In this document: positions 1 to 5,347 of the stretch, piece by piece
Layout: each line of letters starts with the position of its first letter
Position numbering within the stretch: position 1 is the first letter of the stretch
Assembly: GCA_964614605.1 (NCBI GenBank)
Contig: CAZTLU010000068.1
Span: 1 to 8,025, forward strand
Length of the DNA stretch: 8,025 nt
Origin: Fimenecus sp964614605
GTDB taxonomy: Bacteria > Bacillota > Clostridia > Oscillospirales > Acutalibacteraceae
Direction: 5' to 3'
Program-made: the position numbers and the translations under genes
The notes under the pieces: model-generated
Databases searched by the model: none
What the model was told of the DNA's origin: nothing
Seen by the model: the letters and a program-made list of their open reading frames with translations, nothing else

Positions 1-1056
1 GATATCCTTTACCGCATCAACACTTGTGGGTGCATAGGTATAAAAGCCGTGCTTTAATTTATTGCCGATGTCGAAATCCTCTAAATCCTCAACTGTAAGG
101 GTTGTAGTTTCAAAATTGGCGGGGTCGCTCTCATCAAAATCGAAAAGACGCACTCCCCTTTTCCTGCCGGGGCCGTAAACATTAAATCCGCAACCTTGGG
201 TGTAGCCCATTTTCATTCCGTTATACTCGCCCACAAAAGAATTATTATGGTCGTGACCGAAGAACATAGCGAAAACATCGCCCTTTTCGTTCATTACATC
301 AAACTGACCGCCGTTTTCTTCGGGAATACTGGGGGTTTCACCACAGAAAGAACGGTCGTCAATCACTACTCTTTCGGGGTTCATTGCGTAGTATTTGCCT
401 GCATACTGACGGAAGCCCTGTGCTGCCCCCTCGGTACCCTTGGGAACCTCCGTAAGCAATTCATAGATTTCGGGCACGGGGATATGCTGAAATACGATTG
501 ACGGAACATAATCTCCGTTTTCTTCTTTAAGCTTATCCCTTGTGTTTTTGTACCATTCAAGCTGATTTTCGTGAACATGGTCACAGGTGCCGTCAAGTGT
601 GGCGGTCAGGCTGTCAACAAGATAAACATTGAGCTTTGTTTTGCCGTCTGCGCCCTTGATTTCAAGGTTATGATTGCAATAGCCCTCAATTTCATCATCA
701 GCGTTATATGCTACACAGTTTGAATGGGATTTATAAATCTCAAGCTGCTCTTTTTTAGATATTGAGAACGCCTGGTCATCGTGATTACCGAAAACAAATG
801 TAAAAGGAATGCCCGTTTCGGCAAGGGGGGCTAAAAACGAATTGATACAGGTCATAACCTTATCTTTTGCGTTACCGCCATAAAGATTAAAGCCGTAGCC
901 TTTAATCTGGTCGCCTGTGAACACAACAAGGTCGGGTTTAGCAACCTTTAATGCCTCACGGATGAAACGCACAGTTGCGTCAGAGATTTTATTTGTATCC
1001 TGAACATCGGCAATCTGCATTATGCGGAATTTACCGTTATTGAATTTTAAAGCCAT
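1..1056 (-). CDS. Calcineurin-like metallophosphoesterase, C-terminus cut off by window edge
   Basis: An open frame runs for 352 codons from ATG at 1054-1056 to the window edge with no stop, so the gene is partial at its 3' end. The fold is recognised from the ordered metal-site motifs of calcineurin-like phosphoesterases: D17-x-Q19 (normally D-x-H), G48-D49, G90-N91-H92-D93, H191, and G267-H268-D269-H270. These residues would hold two metal ions that hydrolyse a phosphoester; the substrate cannot be told from sequence. There is no signal peptide or membrane segment, so it is probably cytosolic. A good ribosome-binding site, GAGGTGA at 1061-1067, sits 4 bases before the ATG and fixes the start. 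It has its own promoter (1077-1105) and lies behind the pckG terminator, so it is a separate transcription unit. The family also contains Dcr2/purple-acid-phosphatase-like enzymes; nothing here supports a more exact name. The fold is near certain, the function open. Confidence 0.92.
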   Translation of the reverse strand, partial: MALKFNNGKFRIMQIADVQDTNKISDATVRFIREALKVAKPDLVVFTGDQIKGYGFNLYGGNAKDKVMTCINSFLAPLAETGIPFTFVFGNHDDQAFSISKKEQLEIYKSHSNCVAYNADDEIEGYCNHNLEIKGADGKTKLNVYLVDSLTATLDGTCDHVHENQLEWYKNTRDKLKEENGDYVPSIVFQHIPVPEIYELLTEVPKGTEGAAQGFRQYAGKYYAMNPERVVIDDRSFCGETPSIPEENGGQFDVMNEKGDVFAMFFGHDHNNSFVGEYNGMKMGYTQGCGFNVYGPGRKRGVRLFDFDESDPANFETTTLTVEDLEDFDIGNKLKHGFYTYAPTSVDAVKDI

Positions 1057-1076
1057 AAAATCACCTCGTTTGGTTT

Positions 1077-1105
1077 ATTCTATCATAATTATAACCATTT
1101 GACAA
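1077..1105 (-). promoter_or_regulatory. Sigma-A type promoter of the metallophosphoesterase gene
   Basis: Read on the minus strand, a -35 TTGTCA (1100-1105) and a -10 TAGAAT (1077-1082) are separated by exactly 17 bases, and transcription would start near 1070. The short leader then carries the GAGGTGA ribosome-binding site. The hexamers differ from consensus at one base each. The promoter starts 23 bases from the MITE-like repeat at 1128-1203, which therefore lies just upstream of the -35. Confidence 0.75.
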
Positions 1106-1127
1106 GGTATTATAATCGCAAATACTT

Positions 1128-1203
1128 TGTAGGGGCGATTCACGAATCGCCCGAAATAGTCATATATCAAGCCTTGACGGGCAGTTCATGAACTGCCCCT
1201 ACA
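1128..1203. repeat. 76-bp MITE-like element with hairpin-forming terminal inverted repeats
   Basis: The element begins TGTAGGGGC and ends GCCCCTACA. Its two 26-base ends (1128-1153 and 1178-1203) are inverted copies of each other, matching at 21 of 26 positions, with a 24-base A/T-rich core between. Each end is itself a hairpin: 1133-1152 has a 9-bp stem with a 2-base loop, and 1179-1198 is the perfect 20-base palindrome GGGCAGTTCATGAACTGCCC. Four of the five differences between the ends come as two compensating pairs, so both stems stay perfect. No transposase and no clear target-site duplication is visible. A related single hairpin lies at 5318-5344. It resembles small dispersed intergenic repeats known from Clostridia; its copy number in this genome is unknown. 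Confidence 0.75.
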
Positions 1204-1367
1204 CAGTTTCTACCTCTTGATTAAAAGCATATATAACAACATTGGGAGCACGCCCCCTAACAATCGCAATTAGCAACAATATAAAAATTGCGTCGCAGAT
1301 ACTCGCCTGCCGGCTCAGACATCGCTTCTGCTTCGCAGAGGTGTCCACCGGACACCCGCGGCCCTTA
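1204..1367. other. Non-coding stretch with GC-rich hairpin-bearing segment
   Basis: No credible gene is present. An inverted repeat CGCAATT/AATTGCG (1265-1271 and 1286-1292, 14-base loop) leads into a segment (about 1286-1364) clearly richer in G and C than its A/T-rich surroundings. It contains a CTTCTGC/GCAGAGG stem around 1325-1341, a perfect 7-bp stem GGTGTCC-ACC-GGACACC (1340-1356), and the palindromes GCCGGC and CCGCGG. It could be a structured RNA, a degraded mobile element or a dispersed intergenic repeat. The sequence alone does not decide between these. Confidence 0.4.
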
Positions 1368-1395
1368 ATTCAGCATTCAGCACTCCGTATTCAGC
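1368..1395. repeat. 7-bp tandem repeat, four units
   Basis: The unit ATTCAGC is present at 1368-1374, 1375-1381 and 1389-1395, with a degenerate copy ACTCCGT at 1382-1388 that keeps 4 of 7 bases. The phase is unbroken across the degenerate unit. It lies directly beside the pckG terminator and is non-coding. Confidence 0.7.
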
Positions 1396-1399
1396 ATTT

Positions 1400-1429
1400 A
1401 AAAAACGAGGTCTTTCGACCTCGTTTTTT
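1400..1429 (-). terminator. Intrinsic terminator of pckG
   Basis: On the minus strand, five bases after the pckG stop codon, a GC-rich stem CGAGGTC/GACCTCG closes a GAAA tetraloop (1413-1416) and is followed by TTTTTT (1400-1405). The A-run at 1424-1429 (minus-strand reading) extends the stem to 13 bp. The structure is symmetrical, so it could also stop plus-strand transcription, though no plus-strand gene is present. Confidence 0.93.
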
Positions 1430-1433
1430 GTAA

Positions 1434-3221
1434 TTATTTAAGGTTTGCTTTGAGAGTTTCAAGCTCGTTTGCAAGTGTTTCGGGAAGTCTGTCGCCGAAC
1501 TTCGCATAGAACTCTGCGATACCCTCTGCTTCGTTTGCCCAAAGCTCTTTATCAACATCGAGAATGCTCTCAAGTGATTCAACTGAAACCTCACCCTCAA
1601 GACCTTCGATATTGATGTCTTTTGCATATGGAAGATAACCGATTGCTGTTTCCTGAGCGTCAACCTCGCCGTCGCAACGCTTGATAATCCATTCAAGAAC
1701 ACGAAGGTTGTCACCAAAGCCCGGCCACATAAAGTTGCCTTCGTCGTCTTTTCTGAACCAGTTAACATTGAAAATCTTGGGAGCCTTGTCAGCGTCAAGA
1801 GTCTTACCAATGTTAATCCAGTGCTGCCAGTAGTCACCCATATTGTAACCGCAGAATGGGAGCATTGCCATTGGGTCACGGCGAACAACACCAACTGCAC
1901 CTGCTGCTGCAGCTGTTGTTTCAGAAGCCATGATTGAACCTACGAATACACCGTGGTTCCAATCGCGTGACTGATAAACAAGGGGAGCAAGCTTTGCACG
2001 ACGGCCGCCGAATACGAATGCTGAAATGGGAACACCTGCGGGATTTTCAAATTCTGAACTGATGCAGGGGCAGTTAACTGCGGGAGCTGTGAAACGGCTG
2101 TTGGGATGAGCAAGGTTCTTGCCCTCTGCCTTCCACTCTACGCCATTTGTCTTAATTCCTGTCCATTCTTCTGCATTAACGGGAGGATTCTTGTCAAGAC
2201 CTTCCCACCAAACTGTGTTGTTATCAAGATTAAGAGCAACGTTTGTGAAGATTGTGCCCTTCTTTGTTGATGCAAGAGCGTTGGGGTTTGACTTAACATT
2301 TGTGCCGGGAGCAACACCGAAGAAACCGTTTTCGGGGTTAATAGCATAAAGTCTGCCGTCTTCACCCTTACGAATCCAAGAAATATCGTCGCCTACACAC
2401 CATACCTTATAGCCCTTTGCAAGATATCCCTCGGGAGGAATAAGCATTGCAAGGTTTGTCTTACCGCAAGCTGAGGGGAATGCAGCACAGATGTACTTAA
2501 CCTCGCCCTTGGGATTTTCGATACCGAGAATGAGCATATGCTCTGCCTGCCAGCCTTCGTTTTTACCCTGATAAGAAGCGATACGAAGAGCGAAGCACTT
2601 TTTACCGAGAAGCACATTTCCGCCGTAAGCTGAATTTACTGAAATGATTGTATTATCCTCGGGGAACTGGCAAATCCATCTCTTTTCGGGGTCAACATCG
2701 CATTTGCAGTGAAGACCGCGAACCCAGTCGTTACTGTCGCCGAGAGCTTCCATAACCTTTGCACCAACGCGAGTCATGATAGCCATGTTGAGTACAACAT
2801 AGATTGAGTCTGTAAGCTCAACACCGATTTTTGCAAGAGGTGAGCCAACGGGACCCATTGAATAAGGGATTACATACATTGTTCTGCCCTTGTAGCTGTC
2901 GCGTGCAATATCATAAAGCATTTCGTATGCTTTTTCGGGGTCCATCCAATGATTTGTAGGACCTGCATCCTCTTCGTTCTTTGAGCAGATAAGAGTTCTG
3001 TCTTCAACACGAGCAACATCGTTGGGCTTTGTTCTGTGATAGTAGCAACCGGGAAGAAGCTCCTCATTGAGCTTTACAATTTCACCTGATGCGCAAGCCT
3101 CTGCGCGAAGTGCTTCGAGCTGCTCTTCACTGCCGTCAATCCAGACAATCTGGTCGGGCTTAACGAGTTCTGCTTTCTCGTCAATCCAAGCAAGTACACT
3201 TTTGTTTGTTGTGAGTGCCAT
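1434..3221 (-). CDS. pckG: Phosphoenolpyruvate carboxykinase (GTP)
   Basis: The 595-aa product interconverts oxaloacetate + GTP with phosphoenolpyruvate + CO2 + GDP in the cytosol, and its length is normal for the GTP-dependent family. The family signature F248-P-S-A-C252-G-K254-T255-N is the nucleotide P-loop with the hyper-reactive cysteine. By alignment to the animal enzyme from memory, K208, H228 and D279 (in GDDI, 277-280) are the Mn2+ ligands and R71 (VARVE) is the substrate arginine. The mobile lid lies near 433-450, and the N-W-F-R-K-D block (487-492) is typical of the family. The start is supported by AAAGGAG (3231-3237) 9 bases upstream. It has its own promoter and a terminator at 1400-1429, so it is monocistronic. 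In cellulolytic Clostridia a GDP-linked enzyme runs from PEP to oxaloacetate, saving energy as GTP (malate shunt); that direction is an inference here. ATP-type PEPCK is unrelated in sequence and can be excluded. Confidence 0.97.
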   Translation of the reverse strand: MALTTNKSVLAWIDEKAELVKPDQIVWIDGSEEQLEALRAEACASGEIVKLNEELLPGCYYHRTKPNDVARVEDRTLICSKNEEDAGPTNHWMDPEKAYEMLYDIARDSYKGRTMYVIPYSMGPVGSPLAKIGVELTDSIYVVLNMAIMTRVGAKVMEALGDSNDWVRGLHCKCDVDPEKRWICQFPEDNTIISVNSAYGGNVLLGKKCFALRIASYQGKNEGWQAEHMLILGIENPKGEVKYICAAFPSACGKTNLAMLIPPEGYLAKGYKVWCVGDDISWIRKGEDGRLYAINPENGFFGVAPGTNVKSNPNALASTKKGTIFTNVALNLDNNTVWWEGLDKNPPVNAEEWTGIKTNGVEWKAEGKNLAHPNSRFTAPAVNCPCISSEFENPAGVPISAFVFGGRRAKLAPLVYQSRDWNHGVFVGSIMASETTAAAAGAVGVVRRDPMAMLPFCGYNMGDYWQHWINIGKTLDADKAPKIFNVNWFRKDDEGNFMWPGFGDNLRVLEWIIKRCDGEVDAQETAIGYLPYAKDINIEGLEGEVSVESLESILDVDKELWANEAEGIAEFYAKFGDRLPETLANELETLKANLK

Positions 3222-3251
3222 AATTACTTACTCCTTTATTTAGATTTCATT

Positions 3252-3267
3252 CAGTCTTTCAAGACTG
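3252..3267 (-). promoter_or_regulatory. Hairpin in the pckG leader
   Basis: CAGTCTT and AAGACTG form a perfect 7-bp stem with a 2-base gap inside the roughly 83-base pckG leader, between the promoter and the ribosome-binding site. The T-run lies before the stem on the transcribed strand, not after it, so it is not an intrinsic terminator. It may be an operator dyad or an mRNA-stabilising hairpin. Confidence 0.4.
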
Positions 3268-3297
3268 TTAAAAAAATTACCAAATTTTCCAATATAC

Positions 3298-3323
3298 TTT
3301 GGTATGAATAATTATACCCCAAA
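3298..3323. promoter_or_regulatory. Hyphenated dyad overlapping the pckG -10 and start site
   Basis: GGTAT (3301-3305) and ATACC (3314-3318) are inverted around an 8-base spacer, extended by TTTGG (3298-3302) and CCAAA (3319-3323) with a one-base shift of centre. The dyad covers the -10 hexamer (3311-3316) and the probable start site, where a bound repressor would block RNA polymerase. I do not recognise it as the site of a named regulator. Confidence 0.3.
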
Positions 3324-3339
3324 TCCTGCATTTTTTCAA
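3311..3339 (-). promoter_or_regulatory. Strong sigma-A promoter of pckG
   Basis: On the minus strand the -35 TTGAAA (3334-3339) and the perfect -10 TATAAT (3311-3316) are 17 bases apart, the ideal spacing. Transcription would begin near 3304, leaving a leader of about 83 bases. The strength of the match and the inverted repeats touching it on both sides suggest that pckG is expressed independently of tsaD and is regulated. Confidence 0.85.
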
Positions 3340-3360
3340 TGGTTAAAATGTGAACATTTT
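3340..3360. promoter_or_regulatory. Candidate operator upstream of the pckG -35 (Rex-like)
   Basis: Two overlapping dyads abut the -35 box. Positions 3340-3357 match the Rex operator pattern TTGTTAANNNNTTAACAA at 11 of its 14 fixed positions. Positions 3345-3360 form a perfect inverted repeat, AAAATGT-GA-ACATTTT. Rex senses the NADH/NAD+ ratio and controls fermentation genes in many Firmicutes, so control of an enzyme at the PEP-oxaloacetate node would make sense. A/T-rich sequence produces such matches by chance, so this remains tentative. Confidence 0.35.
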
Positions 3361-3383
3361 GTCAAATAATTATTACCGTTTTC

Positions 3384-3400
3384 TGTATATTATATATACA
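3384..3400. repeat. A/T-rich palindrome downstream of tsaD
   Basis: TGTATAT and ATATACA are inverted around a 3-base centre, 15 bases past the tsaD stop. The stem has almost no G or C and no following T-run, so it is a poor terminator. No better terminator for the upstream operon is visible before the pckG promoter. Confidence 0.35.
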
Positions 3401-3414
3401 ATTATAAGCTAACT

Positions 3415-4434
3415 TTAAAAGTCGGTATTTTGAGCAATATCAGCAGTGGCTTTTCCGTTCAAATCCATTTGGGCAATTGTACCCTTTAAAAATTCAAAAT
3501 AGCCCTGTGCGCCAACCATTGCGCCGTTATCTCCGCAGAGGGATAAATCGGGTAAATATAAATCCCAGCCCTTTTCTTTTGCAAGCTTTTCCATGCGGGC
3601 ACGAAGCACCGAATTCGCTGAAACTCCGCCTGCAAGAACAAGAGTTTTTTCGTTATACTGCTCCATTGCCTTTTCGGTATTTTCAGCAAGGGAATTTACA
3701 ACTGCGTTGATGAAGGATGCACCAATATCTGCGGGATTTAATTCCTCACCCTTTTGCTCGGCGTTATGAACAAGGTTGATTACAGATGTTTTAAGTCCCG
3801 AAAAGCTGAAATCGAGAGGGCTGCCGTCAACACGGGGTTTGGGGAATTTATATTTTGTATTATCCCCATTTTTTGCGATTTTATCAAGATTTACGCCGCC
3901 GGGATATGGAAGTCCCAGAGTGCGTGCGGCTTTGTCCATCGCCTCGCCTGCCGCGTCGTCGCGGGTTCTGCCCACGACTTCAAAATCGGTGTAATCATTC
4001 ACCTTACAAAGCAAAGTATTTCCGCCCGACACCACAAGGCACATAAAGGGTGGTTTAAGCTCTTTATGAGTTATGTAATTCGCCGCGATATGTGAACGCA
4101 AATGATGAACGGGCACAAGAGGTTTACCGCTTGCCAACGCAAGACCTTTTGCATAGTTAACACCCACAAGCAAGGCGCCGATGAGCCCCGGGGCATAGGT
4201 TACGGCGATTGCGTCAACATCTTCGAGGGTGCAGTTTGCATCACTCAATGCTTTTTCGACCACCCAAGAGATATTTTCGGTGTGAAGTCGCGAGGCGATT
4301 TCGGGCACTACCCCTCCGAATATCTTATGCTTTTCAATTTGAGTTGACACCACATTTGACAAAACGCACCTGCCGTCTTCAACAACGGCGGCGGCAGTTT
4401 CGTCACAGGAGCTTTCAATTGCTAAAATTTTCAT
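3415..4434 (-). CDS. tsaD: tRNA N6-adenosine threonylcarbamoyltransferase TsaD
   Basis: The 339-aa product transfers the threonylcarbamoyl group from threonylcarbamoyl-AMP to adenosine 37 of tRNAs reading ANN codons, working in a complex with TsaB and TsaE. It has the usual full length of the TsaD/Gcp/Kae1 family. The ASKHA-fold phosphate loop E7-S-S-C-D-E-T opens the protein. The metal ligands are H111 and H115 (in HHLRSH) and D302 (in G-D-N-G-A-M). V-S-G-G-N (135-139) and L-A-G-G-V-S-A-N (267-274) are the further nucleotide-fold blocks. Start: AAAGGA (4444-4449), inside the end of the upstream gene, precedes the ATG. The gene begins 2 bases after the stop of the phosphatase-RimI fusion, so the two are almost certainly co-transcribed and may be translationally coupled. 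The rimI-tsaD order is conserved in Firmicutes, but tsaB and tsaE, often adjacent, are not in this window. Confidence 0.97.
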   Translation of the reverse strand: MKILAIESSCDETAAAVVEDGRCVLSNVVSTQIEKHKIFGGVVPEIASRLHTENISWVVEKALSDANCTLEDVDAIAVTYAPGLIGALLVGVNYAKGLALASGKPLVPVHHLRSHIAANYITHKELKPPFMCLVVSGGNTLLCKVNDYTDFEVVGRTRDDAAGEAMDKAARTLGLPYPGGVNLDKIAKNGDNTKYKFPKPRVDGSPLDFSFSGLKTSVINLVHNAEQKGEELNPADIGASFINAVVNSLAENTEKAMEQYNEKTLVLAGGVSANSVLRARMEKLAKEKGWDLYLPDLSLCGDNGAMVGAQGYFEFLKGTIAQMDLNGKATADIAQNTDF

Positions 4435-4436
4435 AG

Positions 4437-5300
4437 TTATATTTCCTTTAAGTAAAGTGTATATATAAGTGCGTTTTCGATTGGTTTTGAATAGAAATTC
4501 TTTCTTTCACCGACTCGTTGAAATCCGCATTTTTTGTAAAGTGCAATTGCGTTTTCGTTGGATTTGCGAACCTCAAGAGTTACAAAAAGCGCATTTTCGG
4601 CTTCTGCCTGTTTTACAAGGTGGTTTACTAATCTTTTGCCATGGCCTTTGCCGCGGCAGCTTTCATTCACCGCCACATTGGTGATATAAACCTCACCCAT
4701 CACATTGTTTGCACCTATGTAACCGAGAAGCTTTTCATTGTCACGCAAGACATAAAATCTCGCAGTATCGTTTGTCAGCTCTTCTCTTAAAGAATTCTCA
4801 CTCCAAGGCTCTGAAAAACACATTTTTTCAAGCTCGGCAATTTCAGGAATATCCGTTTCCCTCATCGGTGAGATTTCGGGTATTTCATTAACTCTTTCAA
4901 GAATTCGCGGAAATTCTTTTTCAATACTGTCGGCACATTTCTCATATGCTTCAATTGGCTGACAGTATGGGTCAGGAATATTAAGTTCCATAAGCTGTGA
5001 TTTGTGGCAATATCTTAAAAGTGCGTTAGCGTGAGCGGGTGTCATACAGACGAACAAATCGGTTTCTGCAAAATGCTCTAAATTTACTCTCCTTGCGCGG
5101 TGAAGTGAGATGTTAACTCCCCTGTTCATTGCAACAAGGGCAGAGTTTATGCTGACCTCATCACCGGGGAATACACTTAAGCCCGCACTGCCCACCTCAA
5201 TATCAGTAATATTGTTTTCTTCAAGATATTTTTTGAATAATCCCTCCGCCAAGGGACTGCGACAAGTGTTGCCGCTGCAAATAAACATTATTTTTTTCAT
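4437..5300 (-). CDS. rimI: Fusion: low-MW protein (arginine) phosphatase + RimI-type S18 alanine N-acetyltransferase
   Basis: One uninterrupted 287-aa frame joins two enzymes. Residues 1-about 138 are a low-molecular-weight phosphatase: the loop C8-S-G-N-T12-C-R14-S carries the nucleophile and phosphate-binding arginine, and D110-P111 is the general acid. Threonine at position 12 matches the residue that gives Bacillus YwlE its preference for phospho-arginine; tyrosine phosphatases usually have Ile or Leu there. Residues about 143-287 are a GNAT acetyltransferase of RimI type: acetyl-CoA loop R216-G-K-G219-H-G221, catalytic E243 in L-E-V-R, and Y255 in A-L-Y, spaced 12 apart as in Salmonella RimI. 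RimI acetylates the N-terminal alanine of ribosomal protein S18. The linker is only a few residues. Start: AGGAA (5305-5309) lies 4 bases before ATG; the next ATG, four codons on, is too far from it. It is followed at 2 bases by tsaD, which fits a RimI role. Domain calls are firm; substrates are inferred. Confidence 0.93.
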   Translation of the reverse strand: MKKIMFICSGNTCRSPLAEGLFKKYLEENNITDIEVGSAGLSVFPGDEVSINSALVAMNRGVNISLHRARRVNLEHFAETDLFVCMTPAHANALLRYCHKSQLMELNIPDPYCQPIEAYEKCADSIEKEFPRILERVNEIPEISPMRETDIPEIAELEKMCFSEPWSENSLREELTNDTARFYVLRDNEKLLGYIGANNVMGEVYITNVAVNESCRGKGHGKRLVNHLVKQAEAENALFVTLEVRKSNENAIALYKKCGFQRVGERKNFYSKPIENALIYTLYLKEI

Positions 5301-5317
5301 AGATTTCCTAATTATTA

Positions 5318-5344
5318 CGGGACGCCGAGTCGTCGTCCCCTACA
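5318..5344 (-). repeat. Single TGTAGGGG-type hairpin repeat inside the operon
   Basis: In the 47-base gap between polA and the fusion gene, the minus strand reads TGTAGGGG, then a hairpin, then CCCG, the same plan as each end of the element at 1128-1203. The stem (5319-5339) is GGGACG-A-CG / CG-G-CGTCCC with a 3-base loop and one A-G mismatch. The arm bases differ from the other copies while pairing is kept. It is not followed by a T-run, so it should not terminate transcription, but as an RNA hairpin it could affect decay or processing of the polycistronic message. Confidence 0.65.
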
Positions 5345-5347
5345 AAT

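Noticed and set aside
196..501. 101-codon plus-strand open frame
   Set aside because: It is antisense to the metallophosphoesterase, whose frame contains all the family motifs.
1099..1128. Plus-strand promoter starting with TTGACA at 1099-1104
   Set aside because: No good -10 follows at the right distance and no plus-strand gene is downstream; the hexamer mainly overlaps the minus-strand -35.
1128..1203. Hairpins as intrinsic terminators or a CRISPR array
   Set aside because: No T-run follows the stems, and there are only two inverted copies, not direct repeats with spacers.
1242..1433. Small plus-strand open frame through the GC-rich intergenic patch
   Set aside because: Its translation covers hairpins, the heptad repeat and the terminator; there is no ribosome-binding site and no protein-like pattern.
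1391..1900. 169-codon minus-strand open frame overlapping the end of pckG and its terminator
   Set aside because: It lies in another frame of a clearly real gene, resembles no known protein and runs through the terminator hairpin.
3754..4095. 113-codon plus-strand open frame
   Set aside because: It is antisense to conserved tsaD, has no ribosome-binding site and no recognisable domain.
4415..4434. The first 20 bases of tsaD and polA are identical (ATGAAAATTTTAGCAATTGA), suggesting duplication
   Set aside because: Both proteins simply begin M-K-I-L-A-I-(D/E) in an A/T-rich genome, and similarity stops at once; the folds are unrelated.
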